Source: Heterotrichella gracilis
Lineage: Eukaryota > Sar > Xanthophyceae > Tribonematales > Xanthonemataceae
Assembly (NCBI GenBank): GCA_032358255.1
Contig: JAULBX010028038.1
Coordinates: 1-32,014 of the forward strand
Direction: 5' to 3'
DNA length: 32,014 nt
A program made the position numbers and the translations under genes. The notes beneath the pieces are model-generated. The model worked only from the letters and a program-made list of their open reading frames with translations. It had not been told where the DNA came from and searched no databases. Shown piece after piece: positions 16,101 to 31,100 of the stretch (positions within the stretch are counted from its first letter, which is position 1; each line of letters begins with the position of its first letter).

Positions 16101-17476
16101 AGCATATTTCAGCTAGGCCCTGGGATTTTACTTTTCATAAAATGCCACCAAATGTCAGGGGGTGCCCACCTTGAGGAACGCTGCATTCTGCGCCGCCCCC
16201 TGGGACCCACATGCCACCTCGGTGATCCAGATTGGCTTGTCAAAGATGCTGAGCTGCTCCACGTATTGCTTCAGGGAGTCGATCTTGCAGTCGTAGATGT
16301 GAGCGCCAATTGCGTCGATGCGCACATCGGAGCATGCCTGCAGCCACATACCATTTGAACATTTTTGAAGCAAAACAGTTGGTTGTAAAGTCGTCACGAA
16401 CAAAATAGAATCATACAGAGATGATTCCCGATCACGTTGAAATCATGCTTCCTGCATAACCAGTCATTGTCGATCATTCATTGACTGCGCCAATCATTAT
16501 TGATTGCGCATTTTCAATCTTCAATATGCCAGCACGCACCTTGAAGAACTTGTCGAGCCAGTCATTGTGGCTGTAGGTGCACACCCCAGGCACACGCACG
16601 GGGCAGTAGATGACCGGGGGGGAAATCATAAACGTAGACTTGGGCAGGGCAGCCACCGCCACCCGCCACTGCGCGCACGCCGCAGTGGGGCCCAAATTGG
16701 TGCCAAATGGCGCAAGCGCGGGGTCCAAATTTGGCTCATTGTACCCCACCACGTAGCGGGGGTTCCAGGATGCCAGGGACTTGAGGCCGGTGGCGGTTTG
16801 CGGCCAGGGGAGTTGGTACATGTAGTCCACATTGGATAGAACTGCGCCATTGCACCTGCATACATGTAGTGGATGGTAGGGGGAACTGTGCCGCTGCACC
16901 TGTAAACAGCATTTAGAACAACAGAGCCACTAGAGTCCATGGTTGTGGGGATTACAACGTAGCACCTGCCAAAATTGCTTGGGTGGGGGGGCAGACTCCG
17001 TGGTTCCTAAACCCTACCCTTAAGCAACTCCTGATGGCAACTAGCCAACTTTAGCTGGAAAGGAACAACTCTTGCTAGACACTGGCACCCTAGCTGGGGA
17101 TAGGGAGCTCATATAGCCCCGGCGGGGCCCGGTCAATGCAGGAGGCCATTTTTACAGCCCCCTTGGGCGTGTGAGCTTTGTTGTAAAACTGCATCACCAC
17201 ACACTCGGCACTGCTGCAGTACTGCTGCTAGTTGTAGTAGCCCGGTAGGCCTGTGGAATACGGTTTAGGATTTAGGCACGCTTTAGGGTGCGGGTTTAGG
17301 TTTTGGGGTATTTACCTGTCGTACTGCTGCCAGTCGTAGTAGCAGGTCAGGCCTGTGGTTTTGATAGGGTCGCAGGAGGTCCCGGTCAGGCCCGCACACC
17401 GCTGCAACAGAGCATGCACCTCCCACGCAGGGGAAGAAACCAGCAGGATGGCAAACAACACCGGCAGGCCAGTCAT
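12786..17476 (-). CDS. Secreted tandem Asl1-like (Glyco_hydro_cc) protein with proline-rich tail; second domain degenerate
   Basis: Exons in transcript order: 17476-17316, 16855-16540, 16337-16170, 15701-15566, 15287-15104, 14911-14721, 14479-14212, 13704-13557, 13259-12786. They sum to 2046 nt (681 aa plus stop), with consistent phases. Residues 1-22 form a signal peptide (MTGLPVLFAILLVSSPAWEV then HA). Domain 1 (about 44-260) has TCYYDWQQYD, VVGYNEPNLDP (N93-E94) and PIWITEVACGS (E199), the Asn-Glu and strand-7 Glu expected of Asl1-like glycoside hydrolases. Domain 2 (about 262-520) repeats the layout: PCYYDRYAWNR, LIGPWEPNL (W356-E357) and KPMWLMKVSCPG, where Lys463 replaces the nucleophile. 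The intron after YYDW...R has the same place and phase in both, which supports internal duplication. A Cys-containing linker (NPCFNNGGPPKKPGKGG) leads to about 125 residues of PPPPKPPHP/PPPPRPP repeats, like a hydroxyproline-rich wall glycoprotein. The likely location is the cell wall; the substrate (perhaps beta-glucan) is unproven. Confidence 0.85.
13457..13530 (-). repeat. Intronic copies of the exon-8 3' end and donor (Asl1-like gene)
   Basis: The segment ACCTGCACCAAACCTGCTTG at 13457 and on to 13492 matches the exon end and donor at 13555-13590 (ACCTGCACAAACTGCTTGCC) with small indels, offset about 98 bp. A further short TTACCTGCACAC copy begins at 13520. Confidence 0.75.
15999..16125 (-). 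repeat. Two intronic decayed copies of the exon-3 3' end and donor (Asl1-like gene)
   Basis: The real junction reads CCCACCTTGAGGAACGCTGC at 16166-16185. Similar stretches appear at 16083-16102 (CCACCTTGACTAAACGCAGC) and 16010-16027 (CGCCTTGAGGAAAGCAGC), spaced 82 and 75 bp apart, with matching flanks such as CCCTGGGA. Confidence 0.75.
17213..17262 (-). repeat. Intronic copy of the exon-1 3' end (Asl1-like gene)
   Basis: The sequence GTACTGCTGCTAGTTGTAGT at 17219 and on resembles exon 1 at 17321 and on (GTACTGCTGCCAGTCGTAGT), offset 102 bp. On the minus strand the copy reads TGLPGYYN then a stop, versus TGLTCYYDWQQYD in the exon. Just downstream is a NAGNAG acceptor-like CAGCAG (17216-17211) followed by an open stretch I judged non-coding. 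Confidence 0.8.
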
Positions 17477-18600
17477 CCCATTCACATCGATGTGGGCGAC
17501 AGGTAAGGAGTTTGGTGTTTCTTAATAGCTGTGTGGAGGCGCTGCAGAGCTAGGTGAGGTGGCACCCTCGCCTAGGGCCTGAGGCTTCAAGGTGGGCATG
17601 CGTTGCCTTCACTCTAGTGGGCGATATGTCGATGTGGTGCGAGCCTGGAGGAGCAGGTGAGACGTAAAGGGAGTGGCAAGCTCAGCATAAGAACGGTGTC
17701 TACTGAAAGCACGGAACTGCGAGCTGCGCTTGTCTGTTGCTGCCTGCACGTGGCGGATGCTGCACATGCATGCACGCAACGTGGCGATCATCACCCAAGT
17801 TATGAGACCTGCGCCGTCTGGAATGCACGCCAACGGGCCAAAAACCTCGACGTGGTCAAGGATGAGGCCACAGCAACTCACTGACAGTGCTCTTCCTAGT
17901 GGCATCAGTGCGCAAGCAGATACCTACCAGCCTGGAGTGCATCTCACCATCCACCAGCTGGCAAAAGGACGTTTACCCCTTTCTCTACAGGGCAGGCGTT
18001 TAGACGGTGAAGGAGAACCACAAAAGGCGCAGAACCCACCGACGCTTCTTCCTCTGTAGTGTTGGTGTTGGTCCCTACGTCTGCCTAGTGTTAGTGTCAC
18101 TACCACACAAGCAAGCAAGCATCTAAGCAGTTCTTGTGTCAGACACGAAGAACGCAGAGCTATGTGTTGAGCACAGTTCTGAAACTCACAATAAGTGCAC
18201 TCCTGAATGGCAAAGAAGCTAGTCGATAGTCCATACCAAACAGCGCGCTGGGCAGGTGGCGAGCCTCTAGGGTTAGGCCGCTGCCTAGGGTTGGAATGTG
18301 TCAAGTTCAGGGAGGTGGCAACGCGGAACAACACACTCGAAGGTTTTGTTTAGGTTATACCAGCGTACAAGTCTGTGCCTAAGCTCTTGCTATCTGTGCA
18401 GAGGAGTATCTGAACGCATGCATGCATGCATTGTGGGTGGAATTGCTCTCGAGACCTGCGTAAGCCAGACTGCAGAGTGCTGTTGCCTGTGCCGTGCATA
18501 ACGTCCAGAATATGTCGTGAAGGACTTGGGGACTGCGATGTTGGCAACATCTATACTGCAGCCGGTGTAAATGCACTTGCCTGGGGCTGGATTGGAGAGC
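17477..18600. other. Divergent intergenic region between the Asl1-like gene and JMJD7
   Basis: A shared upstream region of about 1.1 kb for two divergent genes. The ORFs here have no family resemblance and no usable exon chain. It contains a self-complementary (GCAT)n run at about 18416-18430 and a TTTAGGG-like CCTAGGGTT at 18268-18276. No promoter element could be assigned. Confidence 0.55.
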
Positions 18601-21320
18601 ATGACGGCAGAGCACTGTCTACAAGCTCTGAAAAACCTCAGTCGTGAGCTGAGAGGTGGGTTCAAGCATCGATACACCATGCCCCCCCAGAAAGTCACAG
18701 CTGGTGCACCTCTGATGCATGCATATGTACCCTGGTTGCATGTGTCAGCTGAAAAACCCACTGCCGGTGGCACTGGCTGTTGCTGCTGCTGTTGCTGAAG
18801 GGCCACTTGTACAGAGCTGGATGGCGAACACGTGGACACACTGAGTGAAGCCCCAGAACCCCTTGAGTTCTACCGGACGTACGTTGCAGCCAACAAGCCT
18901 GTCATCATCTCAGGTACAGACTGAGCTGCCGGCACCCACTATGTACACTGTGTGTGTTGGCATGAAAAGCACGTCAGTGCTGCAGCACCTGTGAGCACCA
19001 TCACGGGGTTAACACCCTGCCCTTATGGCAACAATTGGCCAATCCATGCTTCTTTCCCATTGTGTCCCTTTGAGCAGTACACCTTTTTAATCCTCACATT
19101 ATGGTCTTTAGGAGCAGCATCCCACTGGCCAGCCTTGCGGTGGACACCTGGCGCACTGGTGGACAAGGTGGGACATAAACAGGTACGCTATGCACAACCT
19201 GAATGGACCCAGCTGTACACAAGTGTATGCAACACCGGTATGAAACCCTCAACCCCAAGGTGGTTGTTCATTTAGCGTTGGCGCACCTGTAGTGGTATGG
19301 AGGGCATGTGCCCAATTTGCACCAGCCAGTTGCACCTGATGCATGTTAGGTAGTTGGTACTCGTTGCAGGCTGGGAGGGATTACAGGCTCATACCAAGAG
19401 GGATACATCTGGAGTCGATAAAGTTACCCCCTGCTCACCCCTTGCCCACATGCAGGTCAGCGTTGCCTTCACCCCCAACGGCCGAGCAGACGCCGTCACC
19501 AACCTGCCCAACCACGCCAATGGCTCCGACCAGGAGGTGTTTGCACTGCCGCATGAGCAGAAGATGCCATTTGCAGACTTCATGACGGCCTTCCTTGGCA
19601 CCCAAACCCCCGCCTCAACCGCATCCGGTAGCGAGGTGGGGGTGGGGGTGCCATATCTCCAGCACCAGAACAGCAGCCTCACCCAAGAGCTACCAGAGCT
19701 GTTGGAGGATGTGGATTCGGAGATTCCTTGGGCCAGTGCTGCGTTTGGCGCCCCGCCAGATGCGGTCAACCTGTGGATTGGGGACGCGCGCAGCTGCACC
19801 TCGTTCCACAAGGACCACTATGAGAACGTCTACGTGGTCACCCATGGGACGAAGGTGGCCACCACATCTTCTCCCATGTTCTGATGTGTTTTTTTCGCCT
19901 GCCTGCTTTGTTGCTGACCTGTTTCTGCTGGTTGGTCTTCTGCATGCAGGTTTATAACCCTAACATACACCCTAAACCCTATTTTCCAGCAGCTTGTTTC
20001 TCGTCGTTTCACACCCTCTGGTCCCCCATCTTGCATTTCCATTTGAGAAAGTATGCCATATGCTGCTCAAGTGTTTTAGAGGTTTAGGGTTCAAATCCTG
20101 AACCTTAGTATACAAAACTCTAAACCCTTACACATCTCTCTGCAGATTTTCACGCTGCTGCCTCCTAGTGATGTGTATCGCATGGGTCTGCAACGCTACC
20201 CCCTGGCGCAGTGGGTGATGCAGGAAGGTGGGGGTTTTGAGCTGCAGCTTGTGGAGCCCCAGCAGGTGTGGGTGTGTGGGTGTGTGGGTGTGGATGTTGA
20301 ATGGGTGTGGCTGCAGCACGTTTAGTGCCTGCCTGCCTGCGCGTGTGATGGTTGGTACCCAAATGGATCATGTGTCATATTGCCCCGTCCTCTTGATCAA
20401 ACACAGGCCATTGGATCATGTACCATGGCATCATGCGGGGCAGTACAAGTCGCATGTACATATACCGCTGAAATGCTGCACTTATTTAAAAGTTTACGTC
20501 ATGACTCAGTTGGATCCAACTTGTGATAGATCATGCAGATCATGCTACATCATTGTGGTGCACGCACGTGTGGATGGAGCACACAATCATGATGTAATCA
20601 CTCACTGCAGGATGTGCTATGGAGCCCAATCGAACCCGCGCCCTCCCCGCCTGAGGCCCCCCACCACCGTCAGCGCCACCCCTTGTTCTTCAACCCCTCG
20701 CTCCCCCGACCCCTGCGCATCGAGGTGCATGCGGGGGATGCGCTGTACCTGCCCAGCATGTGGTACCACCATGTGGCTCAGCAGGCAGGGAGTGATGGCC
20801 TGGTGGTGGCTGTCAACTACTGGTATGGCACCCGCTCTTAGCCCCTTTTGTTCAAGGACTAACACTGGTGAAGCGGTAGTGTTATCAATCAAATGTGCTG
20901 TGGCAGGTGTTGATTTGATCTGGATTATAATCCCATATCGGCAAGTAAGGTTTGCCTCTAAAAATGTCGTAAATCTATGTGGCAAAATGGAACAATCAGC
21001 CATTTTTAATTGGCAAATTTGACGTGTTATCCTAATCATGGCTGGCCTGATACGAAACCCTTAAGAAACCCACTGGTGACAAGCTTGTGTGCTGGTGCCA
21101 CAGGTACGACATGCGCTTTGATATCAAGTATGCACACTACAGGTTGGTGGAGGAAATGAGCTTGAGGGCTCTGGGTAGTTCTGGGGAGGGCATGGAAACC
21201 CTTGAGGAGGGTTTTAAGGAGGGGCTGGTTACCCGAGAAGGGGGTTCTGGGGCGGATGCAGAGGAAGGATGGGAGGGCGGGGATTTGTGGCCTGAAGAGG
21301 GCACTAGGGAAGTGCGATGA
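18601..21320 (+). CDS. JMJD7: JMJD7-type JmjC-domain lysyl hydroxylase
   Basis: This is a Fe(II)/2-oxoglutarate oxygenase of the JMJD7 group; the animal enzyme hydroxylates a lysine of DRG GTPases. Exons: 18601-18655, 18815-18913, 19112-19182, 19456-19854, 20146-20265, 20611-20822, 21104-21320. They sum to 1173 nt (390 aa), with all phases matching. Motifs: EFYRTYVAANKPVIISGAAS, HWPALRW, VSVAFTPNGRADAV, NLWIGDARSCTSFHKDHYEN (H193 and D195 are the metal HxD), LLPPSD, and LYLPSMWYHHV (distal metal His at 301 or 302), then VNYWYDMRFDIKYAHYRLVEEM. The C-terminal tail after the core is about 50 residues, rich in Gly and Glu (to REVR), and longer than in the human protein. An in-frame ATG at 18571 would add 10 residues; I took 18601 because MTAEHCLQALKNLSREL resembles the family N-terminus. 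The upstream space is shared with the divergent gene on the minus strand. Confidence 0.92.
20264..20295. repeat. (GTGTGGGT)n microsatellite
   Basis: Short GT-rich tandem run starting at the donor side of the JMJD7 intron 20266-20610; the donor itself (CAG then GTGTGG) is the first unit. Confidence 0.8.
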
Positions 21321-22194
21321 TGACGACCGCTTTTCTAGGGGCTACAATGACAGCGCCTTGTCCCATGTGCGCACTGCAGGCAAAGCACACGGCAAGCACA
21401 CGACAGGTGAGTTGGAGGCCAAGTATGGCCACCTTGTTTTTCGTACGTCGGGTGCATTAAAAAGGAAGCACGCTACCTCATGGCGGTCTTAACTGCAGCC
21501 AGATAAATCTGCACGTCAAGGAGGGGCACGCTCTGGTCCCATTCTTGAATTCATTGACCTTGTGAAGGGTCAATTTCGAACCCCACCCACCACCACCCTC
21601 CACGGCCCCTCCCCCATCCGCATGGTGTGTGCTGGTGCTGCTACGAGCTACATTTGGCAGTGGATGGGGATATAACACGTGGAGATGTTGGCCAACCTAT
21701 GAGCACTGAACAGCCTTGACATATGCATACATGCTGTTACAGAACCCTAAATCCTGAGCAAACTCCCCTGATGCAGGTAAAAGTGGGACAGGCGTGGCAT
21801 CCCAGTGCGCCCTTGTGCAGTCAACCAAGGGCCGATCTTAGCACTGCCAGAGAGACCAGCTGGAGCCTCGACTGGTCTGCTCAGCTCCGAGCTGATTCAA
21901 CTCTAGTGTATAGGACTACTGCATTGAAATCGGTTGTACCGATTTCTCCTCTTTTCCTATTGATTGTCAGTGGGCCACAATCAAGTATTTAGAGGGTCTT
22001 GTGATCCTGGATGTTGTTTTGGTGCCTAGGTAGGTGGAACGTACCCGGTGCGTTGTTGTTGCACCTGCTTGGTCACTGTGGGAGTTAAGAAGGAAGAAAC
22101 AATATGCCCCCCCACACAGCGGCACACCACAGTGGAAAGCCCTTTCCCTTTCCTTTTGTAAATAAATGCAAAGGACTATGTGAATGACAAGATT

Positions 22195-22975
22195 ACAAGC
22201 CGCCTTGTTTATGCCTCTGGCGATTCTTTTCTTTTCTTTTCTTTTCTTTTACAACAGTCCAGCAGTCTTGTGAGCCTGGGTTGGCTCCCTGAATGTGACT
22301 GTCAAATAAAAGTTGACACATCTCTTTTTTTTCCCTGTAGAATTTCAAAAATCATGGCGCATTTACCTCCTCGTTTCCTGCTTGCACTCATACACCCCTG
22401 GGCTTCTGTGCGTTGCACCTGCTTTCAAATTGTCACTGCAGGAGCCCACAATGGAATTTCCCTTTACCCTTCCTCGTGTGCATGGACCTCGTTTCACTTT
22501 GAAGTCTCAAAGTGGCAAGTGCATTGCACAACAAGCAACGCCCAACGAAATATATGCATTTACAGCGCCTTCAGGATGCATATCATATACCATAATGGCA
22601 CTTTCACATATGCGTGTACAGCTCCCAAGTATCTCACACACCCACAGCCCACTTTCCCTCGTGCAAGGCTTTCTTGTACCATCGTATACAGCAGCTCACC
22701 CCAATGTTCTCGTCTCAAATGACATAATAAATGACCCCAGGTGCACCCAGCTGGGGTGCTGGCTAATCGCCACGTGGTAATTACGCCACCTGGACTTTAC
22801 AAGCCGTCTTATTACGCCTTCTGCGTTTATTTTCCTTTTCTTTTCTTTACTTTTCTACAATATTTATTGACACATTTCTTTTTTCCCCTTTAAAAATAAA
22901 AATAAAAATATATGGCTGATTTACCTCCTCGTTTCAAGGTTGCTCCTATACCTCCTCTGGCCTCAGCTGAGCGTG
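22195..22975. repeat. Diverged direct repeat pair
   Basis: Two segments about 600 bp apart, at roughly 22195-22400 and 22797-22950, share the same order: CAAGCCG then CTTRTTT, a CTTTTC tract, TTGACACAT, a T-run, ATGGC then GATTTACC or CATTTACC, CTCCTCGTTTC and ATACNCC. They resemble diverged copies of one element. No terminal inverted repeats or ORF of a mobile element were seen. Confidence 0.65.
22224..22250. repeat. (CTTTT)n microsatellite
   Basis: Five tandem TTCTT/CTTTT units at the start of the left copy of the direct repeat. Confidence 0.85.
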
Positions 22976-23349
22976 GTGGACGCCGCTGGCCAGGTGATAG
23001 CCTTCAAGGGCAGGCACAATCAGGAGGTGGTAAGGGTAATTTCATATCGCATGCGCAAGGTGATAGCACAGTTTGGCCTTCTTGAGACCCAGGTGCTGGT
23101 CAGGCACTCCATACCTTGCGTTGCATTGCGTTGCATTGGTGGTGTCGGAACACGTAACTCACGAAACCACTCCCCACCCAAACTTGTTCGTTTCTGCTGT
23201 AGTGTTCTACAAGTTTGTAAACTTCACACAGAGCAGCAATTCTTTTCCTCAATAAACAGCACGCTGATGCGAACCCTTGGCCAATCCAAGTCCAGGTCGT
23301 TATCTTAAGATGGGGATACGCAGCTGGGAAGAAGTTTGGTGCAGTATGA

Positions 23350-27088
<3,739 letters not shown>

Positions 27089-28177
27089 CAGGGGGGTCAC
27101 GTCAGGAGCTGGGGTACAGGGGGGGAAACTGATGGGGCGTGCGGTGGACGGGCAGAGGAGGGGCCATCTGCTGCAGCCATGACCCCCACTGTGTGAGGGG
27201 TGTGCAGGGGGAGAAAGGGGAGGAAGCAGATGGAGGGTGCTGTGGTAGGAGGTGAACCAGTCGGGGCTGCGGTTGGCGGGGTCTACCTTGACTGGGCAGG
27301 CTGTGCACGTGCTGGTGTGGCTGCCACACAGAGCGCCTGGGTTCAGCGAGGAAACCAACTTGCCGTTGCTACCAAACAGCCAGTAGTGCCAGATGACCAA
27401 GGTATTTTGTACTACAGCAATGCAAGGAGGCGTAATCCTGCCTCTTTTTTTAAGGCCAGGGCAGTAGGAGGCTCTTTGGGCCCTTAGGAGGCTGCACCCT
27501 CGGTTTCAACGTTGAGTAACAGCGCACATGGACATCTGGCAGGGGCCATTTTGTGCGGGGTGAAACAGTGCGATGCGATTTTTGACAGGGCGCTCGGTGG
27601 GTGGATGCAGAGTTTTCCCGGTTACTGCATGTCCCACCTAGCTGAGGCAGTCCTGATTGCTAGCAATGTTGGCATTTTTGCACAGCACTGCGGGGGAAGA
27701 AAGACCGCTTGGCAGCCAGTTTTGTAGTACCAGACACCCGTTTTTGGCAATTGGCAACCCGTAAGCAATCCCATGGGTATTGGTAAATCCCCAGGTTGCC
27801 CCTCGTCGAGTCATCCTTGAACCCATGGCCTTGGGAATAAGTTGAGATGGGGTTGAGCTCACCCACGAGGTAAATGCAGTTTTAATCACGTATGTCAATG
27901 GCCCCATTGGCATCTTACATGAATGAATGCCATGAATGGCATTGGCCATTGGGCCCTCCCTGTGATGCAGCAGCTGTGTGCGCAGTGCGACCCTGCACCA
28001 CCGGTGTAGAATCAGCCCATGCTGCGTGCACCAACGCCTGGACTTGCTGTGCTGGAAGCCAGTGCCAAGCTATGTGCTGTCAGTGAACTGTTCCACCAAA
28101 GGTTGATTACACAGCAGCCTGCCTCAGGACAACCCTCACAGCACACAGTTTGCTCCAGCATTGCGCTACACATTGCG
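27089..28177. other. Convergent intergenic region (3' ends of SnRK1 and EFL1)
   Basis: No gene was recognised in this 1.1 kb. It should hold both 3' UTRs. TTACA at 28107-28111 reads TGTAA on the minus strand, about 70 nt past the EFL1 stop. Confidence 0.6.
28107..28111 (-). promoter_or_regulatory. Candidate TGTAA poly(A) signal for EFL1
   Basis: TGTAA on the minus strand about 70 nt downstream of the EFL1 stop codon, a good distance for an algal poly(A) signal. Confidence 0.4.
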
Positions 28178-28190
28178 CTACACATTGCGC
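28159..28190 (-). repeat. 12-bp tandem repeat over the EFL1 stop codon
   Basis: On the minus strand CGCAATGTGTAG repeats with a 12-bp period, giving CGC AAT GTG TAG twice and then CGC AAT again. The first TAG (28180-28178) is the EFL1 stop; the second is in the same frame. Confidence 0.9.
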
Positions 28191-31100
28191 TTGAGGGTGC
28201 GCTGCTTGGTTGCGCTCTCCACCACCTTGCGCTCCAGCGGCAGGCCCTTGCGTGACCGCACGGCGTCGATCATGCGGCGCGCAAGGTTTGGTCCGCCCCC
28301 CATCTCCTCCCCCCACTCCTCGCGCTCCTCCTCCGTGGTGGGCACGAAGAACGGGTCAACCTGCGGTGGGGTATTGTCATTCAATAATGAATGCTTAATG
28401 ACATTAAAGCCACAAGCATATCAGCGCAAGTTGTTTACATCAGTGCCCGCTCCTGGACACACACCATGCTACAGCCCCTGGCTTAGGATTTAGAGATTAT
28501 ATTGTAGGGTTCAGAGTACCCCCGGCCGCCACCCTCACCCCCCACCAAAAACCCTAAACCCTAAACCCACCTGCAGCCTCTCCCAGTGCGACAGCAGCAG
28601 CGACGCGCTTGCCGCCCCGCTGCACCTGCGCCGCATGTCCTCCGCAAACCCAAAGCTGGCCTGAGCGGGCAGGTGCGCGTGCACCAGGAACAGGTCGCTG
28701 CCCTCCTGCATCTCCTCACGCAGGATGCGCGCGCGGCGACGCCCAAGCACAGCATACACGCCTGGCGCGGGAAATGAAGTTCATTATTTAAAAAGAAAGA
28801 CAATTGATTCTTGACATGTATAGCCCTCGCTTTAACTTCGCAATACAACTAATGCTGTACTTTGTTGTACAGCATAATTCACCAGCTTGCGCAGACACCC
28901 TAGCAGGGCATCAAAGAGCATACAGCATAGGTCACCATGTTGCGCAGACATCCTAGCAGTTAAAGAGCAAGCAAGCCCCTTGTCTTTCCCTCATACCTGC
29001 GAGCGCCTCTGATGACGCCGACACCTCACACAGAAACATGGCCTCCACCAGTCGGGGTCCAGCCTCCAGCACAGCGCGGCGCACAGCCTGGCGGGTGAGG
29101 GAGGTAACCTGCAAGGGGGGAGAGGCTTGTGAGTGCTGATACTTGCCCGCCAAAAAGCAAGACTCAGAGTCAGCATTCACTCAGGCATACACGTAGGCTG
29201 GCTGCAGAATGTGTATGGTACACTCCAGCACCAGGAAGGATGGGTGCTGAAGATTAACAAATGGCATCAATTGTGCCAGGACGTAGCTGCTTGGCGCCGC
29301 TTGTGCAAGGCTGAATGCCCTCCCAGCTCTACTGCTAGGATGCATGCGAAAAGCCCCCACCTGCCCGCTGAAGGGTCCATATACATCCTCCGCCAGTGCC
29401 GCGCTCCACTCGCTGCTGCCCGCACCAGCCAGCCCCGGCCCAAGGCTCAGCCGAGCCTCAACCTAGGGGGAGCAAAGCGCTTGTAAGGGGATCCGCATCG
29501 CCACACGGGGTGGGGACGGTGTTGAGAACTGCAGACCTTTGCCATGGTTCAAGGCAGAGCCAAAGCAGTGCTTGGAGGCCGATCTTGGCCGATCATAATA
29601 GATCGGTGCTTGTAACAACAACAGGTAGCCGTGTCACGGCCAGATGATGGAGATCAAGGCATGGAGCATTGCCAGGGTTTAGGGTCAGGGTTTAGGGTAA
29701 TCCTGCAGTGTGCAGCTTCACCTCCACCATCACCCCCCACAAGGGCTCATCACACAGCGGGCCTGCGCCGCTGGCAATCTGGAACCCTGCGTTGACCCCG
29801 CTCTCCACCGAGGAAAGCACCGACTCCGGCACAGCATGCGCATCCCCATCCCCATCCCCGCGTGCACCCCCAGCCAATGATATTGCCCCATCACCACCCA
29901 GCCCCAACCGCTGGGCCAAATCAGAATTTCCAAGGGCCAACGGAACAAGCAGGGCGGAGCTTTGATCCGCAGAATGTTCGTTCAATGGGCCGCTTTCTGA
30001 ACCCTCGGGAGGGTTTTGGTCTGCGTCAAGGGTTTTGGGCCGGCCGGGGTGTTGCTTGGCAAGGGGGGCGACTGATTGCGAGGGGAGGTCGAAGAGGGAT
30101 GGGTGCTGGGAGGGTCGGGATGCCAGCAAGATGTTGGGTCCCAGCCTTTTGGGCCCCAGGAACCATGCCCTGGCTAGCATGGCTTGCATGGCAGGGGTCA
30201 ACTCCGATGACATCTCTTGCAACCTGCAAAATATATTTAAGGATTGTCATTACAGGTACATGCGTGTCCTATAGATTCAGAACCTTTGCGGGTTAAGGAC
30301 TTAGGCTTGTAGGAAAGTTTCTAGGGATGCTGGCAGCATGTTGGGTCCCAGCATTTTGAGCCCCAGGAACCGCAGCCAGCAGGGTAACGGCCTCTCACAA
30401 TACCCTTGCAGCCACCCGCATACCCTACCCACCGCCCTTGCACTTTCGCGTGCCCTTGCCACCCACGCCCTATCCCCACCTTTTCGTAAAGGTCTCTGCA
30501 TCGGACGTCCTCCCCGAGCTGGATGCACCATCCTCTTGGTCCCCGTTACCATGCGCATCTGCAGATGACTCCTGCTCAGCTGCCTGACCATTGGCTACTG
30601 ACAATGCTTCACTAGCACCCTCTGTACTCCCATTGGCTGAGCTGGCAGGCTCTGTGCTCCCATTAGCTGCTGGCAATGCTGAGCTGGCAGGATCTGTGCT
30701 GCCATTGGCGGACTGGCGTGCCATCAGGGCTTGGAGCAAGTCTTCGCTTTGGTCCAGGAGGGTGGTGAGGGGTGCGGGCAGGGGGTGGCCGCGCACTCGA
30801 ATTTGGCACAGCCCGTTGGCGGTGGAGGCCTCTACCACCTGCAAGGGTGTATGGAGGATGTGGGGTTTTGGATCACACTGCTGTTGTAATATGTGGTTCA
30901 ATCCATAGTGTGGTTATTCAATCGCAGTGCCATCAAGGACCGTTTCCCAAATCAGCACTAACACATCCACGCACTGTGTGTCCAAAGCCTGTTTCTTATC
31001 AACAAGCCGTTGCAAACACAGGCTGACTCTCCCCCTGTACAATCCCTTCTACACCCCAAAGTCGCACATGCTCCTATGGTCTGCGACTCCTCCCCTTCTT

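Noticed and set aside
20228..21022. 264-aa plus-strand ORF, the longest open frame here
   Set aside because: It runs through a JMJD7 intron and out of frame over exon 6; the JmjC motifs lie in another frame.
22180..22780. Plus-strand ORFs of 155-180 aa
   Set aside because: Two overlapping frames with Cys/Ser/His-rich, non-conserved sequence over a diverged repeat; no family recognised.
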